64,000 bases of DNA, from the NCBI GenBank assembly GCA_964017235.1, contig OZ024935.1:6696001-6760000 (forward strand), written 5' to 3'. Positions 44,437 through 55,535 of the stretch are shown piece after piece. The notes beneath the pieces are model-generated. The model saw nothing but the letters and a program-made list of their open reading frames with translations, ran no database searches and was not told the origin of the DNA. The position numbers and the translations under genes were made by a program. Origin of the DNA: Sabellastarte sp. h YS-2021. Lineage: Eukaryota; Annelida; Polychaeta; Sabellida; Sabellidae. Position 1 is the stretch's first letter. The number at the start of each line of letters is the position of its first letter.

Positions 44437-46545
44437 TAGGCCAAAGTTCACCAAACCATTTTCCCCTTAGAATAGGATACTCTAGTACTACCCTGTGGGT
44501 CAAAAATTTGCTCGAAATTTCTCTATCTCTTACAGTTTGAGAGCTATTTCTGATTTTTCACATTTTCACTAAAAGTAGCAATAAAGTAGCCATTACTCAC
44601 TTGTACATTGAGCAACAGTTGTGAAACTTAAATATGTTACAGTTCACAAAAAAGTACATGAACAACATATTTGAGAGAAATTGTGTAGCTGCAATACTTT
44701 TGAAGATATAAGCCATTTACTCATTATGGTTATCATTAAAAATTGAAAAAGTAGCTATTACTCACTTAGCTATGGAGATACACTTCCAAATTACTGACCA
44801 TGTTGTAGCTGTGGAGAAAGTAGCTGAAAATCATATTGGAACAAAATTGTGTACCTGCAATACTTTTGAAGATATAAGCCATTTACTCATTGACAGTTAA
44901 AAGTCATATTATATTAGGTAAAAGCGCTATTACTCACTCAAAAGTAGGCCAAAGTTCACCAAACCTTTCCCCCTCTTAGCAATAGGATACTCTAGTACTA
45001 CCCTGTGGGTCAAAAATTTGCTCGAAATTGCTCTATATCTTACAGTTTGAGAGATATTTCTGATTTTTCACATTTTCACTAAAAGTAGCAATAAAGTAGC
45101 CATTACTCACTTTTACATCGAGCAACAGTTGTGAAACTTAAATATGTTACAGTTCACAAAAAAGTACATGAACAACATATTTGAGAGAAATTGTGTAGCT
45201 GCAATACTTTTGAAGATATAAGCCATTTACTCATTATGGTTATCATTAAAAATTGAAAAAGTAGCTATTACTCAATTAGCTATGGAGATACACTTCCAAA
45301 TTACTGACCATGTTGTAGCTGTGGAGAAAGTAGCTGAACATCATATTGGAACAAAATTGTGTAGCTGCAATACTTTTGAAGATATAAGCCATTTACTCAT
45401 TGACAGTTATAAGTCATATAATTATATTAGGTAAAAACGATATTACTCACTCAAAAGTAGGCCAAAGTTCACCAAACCTTTTCCCCCTTAGCAATAGGAT
45501 ACTCTAGTACTACCCTATGGGGCAAAAATTTGCTCGAAATTGCTCTATATCTTACAGTTTGAGAGATATTTCTGATTTTTCACATTTTCACTAAAAGTAG
45601 CAATAAAGTAGCCATTACTCACTTGTACATTGAGCAACAGTTGTGAAACTTAAATATGCTACAGTTCACAAAAAAGTACATGAACAACATATTTGAGAGA
45701 AATTGTGTAGCTGCAATAATTTTGAAGATATAAGCAATTTACTCATTATGGTTATCATTAAAAATTGAAAAAGTAGCTATTACTCACTTAGCTATAGAGA
45801 TACACTTCCAAACCACTGGCCATGTTGTAGCAGTGGAGAAAGTAGCTGAACAACATATTGGAACAAAATTGTGTAGCTGCAATACTTTTGAAGATATAAG
45901 CCATTTACTCATTATGGTTATCATTAAAAAATGAAAAAGTAGCTATTACTCACTTAGCTACGGAGATACACTTCCAAACTACTGACCATGTTGTAGCAGA
46001 GGAGAAAGTAGCTGAACAACATATTGGAAGAAAATTGTGTAGCTGCAATACTTTTGAAGATATAAGCCATTTACTCATTATGGTTATCATTAAAAATTGA
46101 AAAAGTAGCTATTACTCACTTAGCTATGGAGATACACTCACAAACTACTGACCATGTTGTAGCTGTGGAGAAAGTAGCTGAACAACATATTGGAACAAAA
46201 TTGTGTAGCTGCAATACTTATGAAGATATAAGCCATTTACTCATTATGGTTATAATTAAAAATTGACAAAGTAGCTATTACTCACTTAGCTATGGAGATA
46301 CACTACCAAACTACCGACCATGTTGTAGCTGTGGAGAAAGTAGCTGAACAACATATTAGAACAAAATACTGTAAATGCAATAGTTTCAGAGTTATAAGCC
46401 ATATAATTATATTAGCTAAAATAGCTATTACTCACTCAAAAGTAGGCCAAAGTTCACCAAACCCCAAAAATATTGAAGAGCAAAAAAATTCATTAGGACT
46501 TATGATTTACCAAAAATGTGTAACTGTAGTAGTTTCAGAGAAAAC
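44437..46545. repeat. 166-bp satellite with ~510-bp higher-order unit
   Basis: Units of 166 bp (ATTTACTCATTATGGTTATC at about 45740, 45906, 46072, 46238) with CTGCAATACTTTTGAAGATATAAGCC and AGCTATTACTCACTTAGC. A larger unit of about 508-513 bp, starting GTAGGCCAAAGTTCACCAAACC, recurs at 44436, 44944 and 45457, and the block appears again at 46442. It is clearly related to the 133-bp unit in the CTGCAATACTTTT...TTTACTCATT core. Confidence 0.9.
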
Positions 46546-46632
46546 TGCGTGACACACGCACGCACGCACGTACGCGCGCACATGGTGCAAATTATAATCT
46601 CCCTCCGGCGAGCCGGGCGGGAGATAATAATT
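46546..46632. repeat. GC-rich tail and hairpin closing the 166-bp array
   Basis: A CACGCACGCACG run is followed by a stem-loop at 46589-46632 with arms AATTATAATCTCCC and GGGAGATAATAATT, around an inner CCGGC/GCCGGG. The 133-bp array restarts at once, so this looks like the 3' terminus of an element inserted into that array. Confidence 0.65.
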
Positions 46633-48280
46633 AGCATTTACTCATTTTCAGTAGGTGAATAATTAGCTACAGGTCTGAAACCCGAAACTTCACCAAGTGA
46701 AAGCTCTCCCTCTCTGGCTATCTGCAATACTTTTAGAGATAATTCTCATTTACTCCGTTTGAGTAGGTGAGTAATTAGCTACGGGTCTGAAACTTCACCA
46801 TGTGAAAGATCTTCCAGAAGTAGGTGAATGAGTTATTTGAGAAAAATTGGCTATCTGCAATACTTTTAGAGATAATTCGCATTTACTCATTTTGAGTAGG
46901 CGAGTAATTAGCTATGGGTCTGAAACTTCACCATGTGAAAGCTCTTCCAAAAGTAAAGGAATGAGTTATTTGAGAAAAAATTGGCTATCTGCAATACTTT
47001 TAGAGATATTTAGCATTTGCTCATTTTGAGTAGGTGAGAAATTAGCTACAGGTCTGACACTTCACCAAGTGAAAGCTCTCCCAAAAGTAGATGAATGAGT
47101 TATTTGAGAAAAATTGGCTATCTGCAATACTTTTAGAGATAATTAGCATTTACTCATTTTGAGTAGGTGAGTAATTAGCTACGGGTCTGACACTTCACCA
47201 AGTGAAAGCTCTCCCAAAAGTAGGTGAATGAGTTATTTGAGAAAAATTGGCTATCTGCAATACTTTTAGAGATAATTCGCATTTACTCATTTTGAGTAGG
47301 CGAGTAATTAGCTATGGGTCTGAAACTTCACCATGTGAAAGCTCTTCCAAAAGTAAAGGAATGAGTTATTTGAGAAAAATTGGCTATCTGCAATACTTTT
47401 AGAGATAATTCGCATTTACTCATTTTGAGTAGGTGAGTAATTAGCTACGGGTCTGAAACTTCACCAAGTGAAAGCTCTCCCAAAAGTAGGTGAATGAGTT
47501 ATTTGAGAAAAATTGGCTATCTGCAATACTTTTAGAGGTAATTCGCATTTACTCATTTTGAGTAGGTGAGTAATTAGCTATGGGTCTGAAACTTCACCAT
47601 GTGAAAGCTCTCCCAAAAGTAGGTGAATGAGTTATTTGATAAAAATTGGGTATCAGCAATAGTTTTTGAGATAATTAGCATTTACTCATTTTGAGTAGGT
47701 GAGTAATTAGCTACGGGTCTGAAACTTCACCAAGTGAAAGCTCTCCCAAAAGTAGGTGAATGAGTTATTTGAGAAAAATTGGCTATCTGCAATACTTTTA
47801 GAGGTAATTCGCATTTACTCATTTTGAGTAGGTGAGTAATTACCTATGGGTCTGAAACTTCACCATGTGAAAGCTCTCCCAAAAGTAGATGAAGGAGTTA
47901 TTTGAGAAAAATTGGGTATCCGCAATAGTTTTTGAGATAATTAGCATTTACTCATTTTGAGTAGGTGAGTAATTAGCTACGGGTCTGAAACTTCACTGAG
48001 TGAAAGCTCTCCCAAAAGTAGGTGAATGAGTTATTTGAGAAAAATTGGCTATCTGCAATACTTTTAGAGGTAATTCGCATTTACTCATTTTGAGTAGGGG
48101 AGTAATTAGCTATGGGTCTGAAACTTCACCATGTGAAAGCTCTCCCAAAAGTAGGTGAATGAGTTATTTGAGAAAAATTGGGTATCCGCAATAGTTTTTG
48201 AGATAATTAGCATTTACTCATTTTGAGTAGGTGAGTAATTAGCTATGGGTCTGAAACTTCACCGAGTGAAAGCTCTTTGA
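46633..48280. repeat. 133-bp satellite array (about 12 units, second block)
   Basis: Same 133-bp unit as 41936-44436 (GAGTAGGTGAGTAATTAGC, CTTCACCATGTGAAAGCTC). The first unit after the hairpin is disturbed (CCCGAAACTTCACC, CTCTCCCTCTCTGG). Confidence 0.92.
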
Positions 48281-48284
48281 GATA

Positions 48285-48880
48285 GAGCAGCTATCCTGCG
48301 GATCAAAAATTTCGTCGAAATCGCTCTATCTAGCACGGTTTTCGAGATATAAGCATTTTTATGTTTTGCAATTTTTGCGAAAAATTCGAAAATTCAAAAT
48401 GGTCGCCATTTTTGGCGAGACAAAAATTTTTTGAAAATTGGCATGGCTACTCTCCAGAGATACCCTGTGGGTAAAAAATTTCGTCGAAATTGCGCTATCT
48501 AGCAGGGTTTTTGAGATATAAACATTTTTATGTTCTGCAATTTTTGCGAAAAATTCGAAAATTCAAAATGGTCGCCATTTTTGGCGAGACAAAATTTTTT
48601 TGAAAATTGGCATGACTACTCTGCAGAGATACTCCGCGGGTCAAAAATTTCGTCGAAATCGCTCTATCTAGCACGGTTTTCGAGATATAAGCATTTCTAT
48701 GTTTTGCAATTTTTGCGAAAAATTCGAAAATTCAAAATGGCCGCCATATTTGGCGAGACAAAAATTTTTTGAAAATTGAGATAGCTACTCTCCAGAGATA
48801 CCCTGCAGGTCAAAAATTTTGTCGAAATCGCTCTATCTAGCACGGTTTTCGAGATATAAGCATTTTTGTGTTTTTCTTAT
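48285..48880. repeat. 169-bp satellite, GCACGGTTTTCGAGATATAAGC type
   Basis: Three to four units, spacing 169 bp on the AAAATGG(T/C)CGCCATTTTTGG block (48396, 48565, 48734). This block is an inverted repeat centred on the CG. Same family as 63180-63745. Confidence 0.88.
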
Positions 48881-49290
48881 TTGGAAAATTCATAATGATT
48901 AATTAATCATTAATTACTTGGCCATTTCTTAACCAATCAATGCCAAAATCTAATGATTTCCAGATTTTAATAGAATGAATGTATTTGCCAAGTTTCAGGT
49001 GAATTGATAAAATCCCTTTCAAGTTATCATCCGGACAAGCTTCCCCATCGAAAAAAGACATTTTTGGTCATGTGACCTCTCTGATTGGTTGAAATGTCAC
49101 TGCAGCATATTCAAAAAAATTCCCCGAGGCTACTGCCTAAACCTGCCAAATTTGAAAAGAATCTGCCTAACAGTTACAGAGTTATAAGGAAAACAAAACG
49201 CGGAGCCGGCGGAGCCGGCGGAGCCGGCGGAGCCGGAGGACCCTGAAGTTCTCCCATACACAAACAAGCGTCCCGCAAGGGACGCTTAAT
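48881..49290. repeat. 3' tail with GGAGCCGGC repeat and hairpin
   Basis: Unique AT-rich tail, then AACAGTTACAGAGTTATAAGG, a 9-bp GC-rich tandem (GGAGCCGGC, four copies near 49201-49240), and a hairpin AAGCGTCCC-GCAA-GGGACGCTT at 49266-49287. This order is typical of the 3' ends of HINE/Helitron-like satellite elements of molluscs. Confidence 0.65.
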
Positions 49291-49309
49291 GATCAACAGG
49301 ACAGCTGAG

Positions 49310-50160
49310 GTCAGTAATTCAGGTTTGTGGGTGTGAACAGAGGAAGAATACTAAATGGGAAATCTTGAGTAGAAGAGTAAGTCTTAAGATGTTTCTTAAA
49401 GGACGTAACCAAGGGGTTATTTTTCATGTGAAAAGAGTCTGCAAAGGTTGGTGCATAACGGCTGAAAGAGTTAGAAAAATGTTTGTGTGATTTGTGAACT
49501 TTACAGTCGAAAGAGGGGACACGAAGAAGCTTTATTAAGCTTAATTTTGAACTGCCATGTCTTGCATTTTTGAATGAGATAAAAAGTATGGTTCATTTTA
49601 CTAAGGTAATCTGGATGGTCATGTTTTAGAATTTGTATGCCATAAAACCAATTTTAAACGGCACCCTGTCTTTAACTGCAAAACAATTTTTTTAGCATAG
49701 GGGTAATATAAGAATATCTGGAGGAACAAGTGATGACCCTACAGAGTGACTTTTGGACATGCTGCAATCTCCTGAATTCAAAATCACTGTGTTATGTAAA
49801 CAGTGAATTGCAACAGTCAAATCTTCTCCTCACTAAAGCATTAGTACTGATGTTTTCAGGTCCAGCAGGTGACAGGTTCTGTAGAGATCTCTTGTATGGA
49901 TTCTAGTGGATTTTTTATCTGGGGAAATATGGTCTCAGATAGCCAAAATGGAGTTGAAGATCCCTGAAATATCTTGTGGAAGCCACCTGATTTCCAAGAA
50001 TTCTATTTGAAAAAAGAGGGAGGAGTTGTTTATGATTGTTTTGTTTTGAGGTGCAAGTCATGAAACATGGCATAAAAATTTATAACCTCCTGTCTGGTGG
50101 GCCTGCAGGAAATGAAAATGTCATCAGGCTATTTTTGGACTAGTATGGACACCAGTGGTA
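49310..50160 (-). mobile_element. LINE-like coding remnant
   Basis: On the - strand, 49540-49320 reads LLRVPSFDCKVHKSHKHFSN, then RYAPTFADSFHM and TSFKKHLKTYSS, a decayed LINE C-terminus. Farther upstream (to about 50160) only broken pieces of possible RT are readable with many stops. Confidence 0.45.
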
Positions 50161-50219
50161 GTATTTCACAGCACCATCATTCAATAAGGACATTATTGAC
50201 TTCAATATCAACCACATAG

Positions 50220-50454
50220 AGAAACAAGAGTAGAGTGCCCGTGAACGGGCACTGTGTCAGCTGACTGAGTGTTTTTGATTTGTGAAGGTGATAATGAGAG
50301 GAAAGCATAATTATCAGGGAAAGTGCTGTACAGAAGTACAGTAAATGGTAATTGAACAGCATGTTCGAAAGAAATTTCGAAGCTGACAGAAGGACAAAAA
50401 AGTTGTGCCCTGCAAATGGTATTATAAAGGAAAGTAACAAGGTAACTGTTTTAG
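50220..50454. other. hairpin end of a small element and unassigned sequence
   Basis: The hairpin AGTGCCCGT-GA-ACGGGCACT at 50234-50253 is followed by TGTCAGCTGACTGAG, echoing the hairpin sequence of the tails at 52705 and 55043. The remainder to 50454 shows nothing recognisable. Confidence 0.45.
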
Positions 50455-52300
50455 TGTAAAAAGTAGGTTAAAACATATTTAAAGAAATACTGCAAATGCA
50501 ATATCCTCGTTCAACCTTGAAGAAGGGGTCCAAGGTCAAATCCAACCACACAAAAACATTCCCAGCCCATGAATTCCAAAATATTCCCAGGCAACATTTC
50601 ATGGTTATTACGGTAATATATCCTGCAAACTTAAGAAGGCTAGCTATAATATTTTTTCGTTAAGAGCGGTAACGGTGAAATCTCTCTACACACTGCGGTT
50701 ATCCAGTGGATACAATGATTTACTCAACAGTGAGACCTGAAAGTAGCTATTGCTCAGCTATGATATGACATAGAGGTCTGCAATTTCACTATGTTATAGC
50801 TGACTAAAAATTATGTGAATAACATATTTAAACGAAATACTCTAAATGTAATAGTTTTCAAGTTACAACTGATTTACTCAACAGTGATAACCTCAAAGTA
50901 GCTATTACTCAGCTATGCAATGAGCTACATTTCTGAATTTTTACTATGTTATAGCTGACCCAAAAGTAGGCGAACAACATATTTAAGCAAATTACTGTAA
51001 ATGCAATAGTTTTCAAGTTACAATTGATTTACTCAATAGTGAGAACCTGAAAATAGCTATTACTCAGCTATGCCATGAGCTATAGGTCTGTAATTTCACT
51101 ATGTTATAGCTGACCCAAAAGTATTTGAACAACATATTTAAGCAAATTACTGTAAATGCAATATTTTTCAAGTTACAACTGATTTACTTAGTAGTGAGAA
51201 CCTGAAAATAGCTATTGCTCAGCTATGCCATGAGCTATAGGTCTCTAATTTCACTATGTTATAGCTATGCCATGAGCTATAGGTCTGTAATTTCACTATG
51301 TTATAGCTGACCCAAAAGTATTTGAACAACATATTTAAGCAAATTACTGTAAATGCAATATTTTTCAAGTTACAACTGATTTACTTAGTAGTGAGAACCT
51401 GAAAATAGCTATTGCTCCGTTGTGCCATGAGCTATAGGCCTCTAATTTTACTATGCTATAGCTGACGCAAAAGTAGCTGAATAACATATTTACACAAATT
51501 TCTGTAAATGCAATAGTTTTCCAATTATAACTGATTTACTCAACAGTGATAAGCTAAAAGTAGCTATTACTCAGCTATGCCATGAGCTACAGGTCTGAAA
51601 TTTTACTATGTTATAGCTGACCCAAAAGTAGCTGAATAACATATTATATGAAATACTCTAAATGCAATAGTTTTCAAGTTATAAGTGATTTACTCAACAG
51701 TGATCACCTAAAAGTAGCTATTACTCAGCTATGCCATGAGCTACAGGTCTGAAATTTTACTATGTTATAGCTGACCCAAAAGTAGCTGAATAACATATTA
51801 TATGAAATTCTCTAAATGCAATCGTTTTCCAATTACAAATGATTTACTCAACAGTGAGAACTTCAAAGTAACTATTACTCAGCTATGCAAGGAGCCACGG
51901 GTCTGGAACTTCACTATGTTATAGCTGAACCCAAAATAGGTGAATAACATATTGAAACAAAATACTCTAAATGCAATAGTTTTCAAGTTATAAGTGATTT
52001 ACTCAACAGTGATAACCTAAAAGTAGCTATTACTCAGCTATGGCATGTGCTACAGGTCTGAAATTTTACTATGTTATAGCTGATCCAAAAGTAGCTGAAT
52101 AACATATTTATACAAACTTCTCTAAATGCAATAGTTAAGTTATAAGTGATTTTACTCATGATGGAAGTTACTGAAAAGCCCAAAAGTAGCTATTACTCAC
52201 TTAGCTATTGAGACAGACACACAAGTTACTCACCATGTTGTAGCTATGAAAAAAGTAGCTGAATAACATATTTTAACAAAATGCTCTAAATGCAACACTT
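50455..52300. repeat. ~155-bp satellite array
   Basis: About ten units of 154-156 bp (AATG(C/T)AATAG at 50844, 51000 and 51155; TAGCTATTACTCAGC at 51561 and 51715). Units contain CACTATGTTATAGCTGACCC and TTTTCAAGTTACAACTGATTTACTCAACAGTGA. A 180-bp unrelated stretch interrupts it at about 50510-50690. A partial unit is duplicated at about 51225-51305. Confidence 0.9.
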
Positions 52301-52740
52301 TTCAAGTTATAAGTGATTTAGTGCATGATTTCATGAATTTTAGTGCATTAAAAATTATTAAAAAAATTTATTAAAAAAAAATTAAGACAGATCCAGGTCT
52401 CATACTCACACAAGAGAATCTACCTCTGGCCTAGTACATTATGCAAGATATGAGAGAAATCCCTGAAATAGTCACTGAGAAAATTGTGATAAAGTGTTGA
52501 AATTTTCACACTTTTGGTGGGGGTACCCCCCTTGTAATGTCTCTAGCAAACAGACGAACAGACAGACTTGCATGCCTTGAACAATTTTTCATCCTCGATA
52601 GATAAGGTATCTTTTAAAAAAACAGCATGTCTCTAGGCCTTGTAGTTTTGGAGGAGAAGATGTTCACGCGTACGCGGACGCCCACGCCGCAGAGTGATGA
52701 CATAATGTCAGCTGACTGACAAGTCAGCTGACATAAAAAT
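52301..52740. repeat. 3' tail of the 155-bp satellite element, with hairpin
   Basis: About 430-bp tail shared with 54480-55078: GATCCAGGTCTCATACTCAC, TTTTGGTGGGGGTACCCCCC, CAAACAGACGAACAGACAG, GCCTTGTAGTTTTGGAGGAG, GTACGCGGACGCCCACGCCGC, AGAGTGATGACATA. It closes with the stem-loop ATGTCAGCTGAC...GTCAGCTGACAT at 52705-52734. The form matches HINE-type elements common in bivalve genomes. Confidence 0.7.
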
Positions 52741-53194
52741 ACTTTTCACCAAGCTTCAGTATTACACAACTTTGTATGTACTTTAACCCAAAAATAAAAG
52801 TGTAACACCTTTCTCAGATTTAGGGATAAATATGACAAGGATTGTCTTGAAATGATCAATTACTTATTGCGCTGTACAGAGAGAATTTATTGATTGGTTC
52901 TGCTGGGACTAGATTACACTGCCTTTGGATAACCGAAAAATAAACACAAGTGTAGCTCATTAACTAGCTGAACTAAAGGGGCATCCCCACAAGTCCAAGT
53001 GTTAACAGAACTGATATACATCAGGATATTGCAATATACAGAACTAAACACTGCAGATGTATTAGAGAGACAATGCAAGCAATCAACATGTTGATCATAT
53101 CGACCCGACATCTACAATATTATGTACTTTATGCCCAAAATTAAAATTAATATTATTAGTGAAGATACCAAAGCATACTGCTGCACCCACCTAC

Positions 53195-53339
53195 CTGCAC
53201 TAAGAGGAGGGATGGCTAAGGACACACATCCAAGTTCATCAGCTTTTTGAAAGCAGCTCAGAAACGTCTTCTCCAAGTCCTTAATGCATTCATCTTTGTC
53301 ACGATACTGATCGTAAGCTGGAGCAACTGCATGTATCAC
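53195..53339 (-). CDS. macrodomain protein, penultimate exon
   Basis: On the - strand, acceptor ATTACTTCAG precedes GTGATACATGC (phase 0). The 145-bp exon reads VIHAVAPAYDQYRDKDECIK, then DLEKTFLSCFQKADELG and CVSLAIPPLSA, ending at donor GCAG/GTAGGT with one base left over. VIH-x-VAP and the SLAIPPLS strand leading into GIY are classic macrodomain features (as in MacroD- and PARP14-type domains). The next exon (39779) supplies GIYRVP in phase. The N-terminal exons with the usual Asn-containing ADP-ribose loop were not found between here and 64000; they may be small, masked by repeats, or outside the window. Confidence 0.82.
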
Positions 53340-53589
53340 CTGAAGTAATTTAGTAACAACAAAAAATATGAAAAAAATTGCTCCTGAACCAGTAGTTTCA
53401 TTTTGGTAAGTTGGCCTCCTGACTGCCCTGAGCATGGACTCAGGAATCAACTTGTGGAAGTTGAAACAAACTAGAAAAAGGTTTTTGCTCACAAAAATAA
53501 AGTGGCCTGGATGGGGGCACCGGTTACTCAGAGGCAGATACAGGATTTTCTGAAAGAGGGGGTATAGATTGTAGTGGGTATGGATATTT

Positions 53590-53690
53590 CAAATCCAGGA
53601 CAAAATGCTGGTGGACAAAATGCCGGTCAAAATTACACAGGCAGACAAAATGCCCACCGGTTTTGTGGCAGGGTGAACAAAGTACCAGTC
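53590..53690. repeat. GGACAAAATGCCGG-type repeat
   Basis: Four to five spaced copies of GACAAAATGC (GGACAAAATGCTGGTGG, ACAAAATGCCGGTC, GACAAAATGCCCACCGG), the reverse complement of the GGCATTTTGTC motif seen at 3955, 10440 and 55765. Confidence 0.5.
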
Positions 53691-53744
53691 TCTCAAAATT
53701 TTTTACATACTAGTAGTTCAATTTCACAGTAAATCCCAATAGTT

Positions 53745-54480
53745 AAAATTCTTCAATATTTAAAGAAAATACTGTAAATGCAATAGTCTTCTAGTTACAA
53801 CTGATTTACTGAACAGTAACAATCCCATAATAGCTTTTGCTCAGCTATGCAATCAGTTAAAGGGATGCATTTTTAACATGGATTAGTATAACTCACTCAA
53901 AAGTAAGTGACTGACATAGTTAAAGAAATGCTGTAAATGCAATAGTTTTCAAGTTACAACTGATTTAGAAAATCTAAAAGCAGTTATTGCTCAAATATGC
54001 TATGAGCTACATGTCTGACATTTTACTATGTTATAACTAATTCCAAAGGAGATGAATAAGATATTTAAACAAAATTCTCTAAATGCAATGGTTTTCAAGT
54101 TACAACTGATTTTCTCAATGGAGGAAACCTCAGAGTAGCTATTGCTCAGCTAAGCAATGAGCTACAGGGGTGCAACTTTGCTATGTTATAGCTAATTCAA
54201 AAGTAGATGAATACAACATTTACACAAAATTCTCTAAATGCAATGTTTTCAAGTTACAACTGATTTACGCAACAGAGAAATTCTTAAAGTAGCTCTTGCT
54301 CAGCTATGCAATGAGCTACAGGTCTGGCACTTTACTATATTATAGCTGACCCAAAAGAAGGTGAATGACATATAAAAACACAATACTCTAAATGCAACAG
54401 CTTTCAACTTAAAAGCAATTTACTCAACAGTAATAATATTTTAACAAAAATGCTGTAAATGCAATACCTTTCAAGTTATA
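53745..54480. repeat. ~155-bp satellite array (second copy)
   Basis: About four to five degenerate units (CTAAATGCAATGGTTTTCAAG, CAATGAGCTACAGG, ACTATGTTATAGCTG) of the same family as 50455-52300. Confidence 0.8.
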
Positions 54481-55078
54481 GGTGACTTAGTGCCTGATTT
54501 CCTGAATTTTAATGCATTCAAAATTATTTTAAAAAATCATAAAAAAATAATTTTAAAAGATCCAGGCTCAATACTCACACAAGATAATATCTACTAGTGG
54601 CCCATTACATATATGCAAGATAAGAGAGAAATCACTGGAATAGTCAATGAAACAATAAGTGACTTAGTGCATGTTTCATGAATTTTAATCCATTAAAAAT
54701 TATTTAAAAAATTAAAAAAAAATTAAGATAGATCCAGGCCTGATACTCACACAAGGGAATCTTCTTATAGTCTAGTACATATGTGCAAGATATAAGAGAA
54801 ATCCCTGAAATAGTCAGACAAAATTGTGATAAAATGTTGAAATATTCACACTTTTGGTGGGGGTACCTCCTTTGTAATGGCTCTAGCAAACAGACGAACA
54901 CACAGATTTGCATGCCTGGAATAATTTTTCATCCTTGATAGATATCTTTTTTTTAAAAAAATGCATGTCTCTGGGCCTTTTAGTTTTGGAGGAGAAGTTG
55001 TTCATGCAGACTTAGATGCGGACACCGCAGAGTGATGCTATAATGTCAGCTGACTGACAATTCAGCTGACATAAAAAT
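54481..55078. repeat. 3' tail with hairpin (second copy)
   Basis: Homologous to 52301-52740 (GATCCAGGCCTGATACTCAC, TTTTGGTGGGGGTACCTCC, AGATGCGGACACCGCAG) and ending in ATGTCAGCTGAC...TCAGCTGACAT at 55043-55072. Its first part is duplicated (GACTTAGTGCCTGATTTCC at 54484 and GACTTAGTGCATGTTTCATG at 54661). Confidence 0.7.
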
Positions 55079-55187
55079 GAAATATTTTGACATGAAAGTT
55101 ACTTCATATCTTCTTATTTGTATAGTTAGTTATACATGCAACTAAGTTTTACATGGAATAGTTCATTTCAAGTATTATTAATATTAT

Positions 55188-55385
55188 TTGAAAATATTTA
55201 TTTTAATTACACTTGAAAATACTTGTAATCATCCTTCGACCTGGAGGTTCATAGATCATTTGAGAGATGATGCAGCTCTGGCAATTACCCATTTGCTTCA
55301 AGCTGCCTGTGGACAACCCGCCCAAGAAAAGATGGAGAAAATGCACAAGAGAACTTTAAAAGAAAGTTTTTCAACCCATGTATGA
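55188..55385 (+). pseudogene. possible MULE/FLYWCH-type transposase C-terminal scrap
   Basis: The frame ends STWRFIDHLRDDAALAITHL, then QAACGQPAQEKMEKMHKRTL and a stop at 55385. The '(S)TWKFI..L..' start and the basic ending resemble the C-termini of MULE-like transposases of invertebrates, judged by pattern only. The first 20 codons look like random AT-rich sequence. It could also be an exon of an unrelated gene. Confidence 0.2.
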
Positions 55386-55535
55386 AGAGGTCAGACCAAA
55401 CTATCTTTTTTGTAACAGAAAAGTGTGATATAAGTGTTAATTTAGTTAGTTATTTGAATTTTAATATCACCTTCAACACATTGTATAGGTCATATCACGA
55501 CGGGTTGTTTTGTGGGCAGAGGAAACCAGTACATA

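Larger units (their letters stand above)
39780..53194 (-). other. 13.4-kb intron of the macrodomain gene
   Basis: Bounded by donor GCAG/GTAGGT at 53195/53194 and acceptor CTTGCAG ending at 39780. It contains a SINE, several related satellite arrays, hairpin-ended repeat tails and LINE debris. No other exon was recognised inside it. Confidence 0.7.

Noticed and set aside
46555..46580. CACGCACGCACG run as a telomere-like or Z-DNA element
   Set aside because: Short and simple; better explained as part of the GC-rich tail before the hairpin at 46589.
41936..48280. CRISPR array
   Set aside because: The units are contiguous 133-bp tandem repeats without unique spacers and the window is eukaryotic.
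50177..50440. 87-codon - strand frame with hydrophobic segments
   Set aside because: It overlaps a hairpin and AT-rich sequence; no recognisable family, though a decayed LINE piece cannot be excluded.
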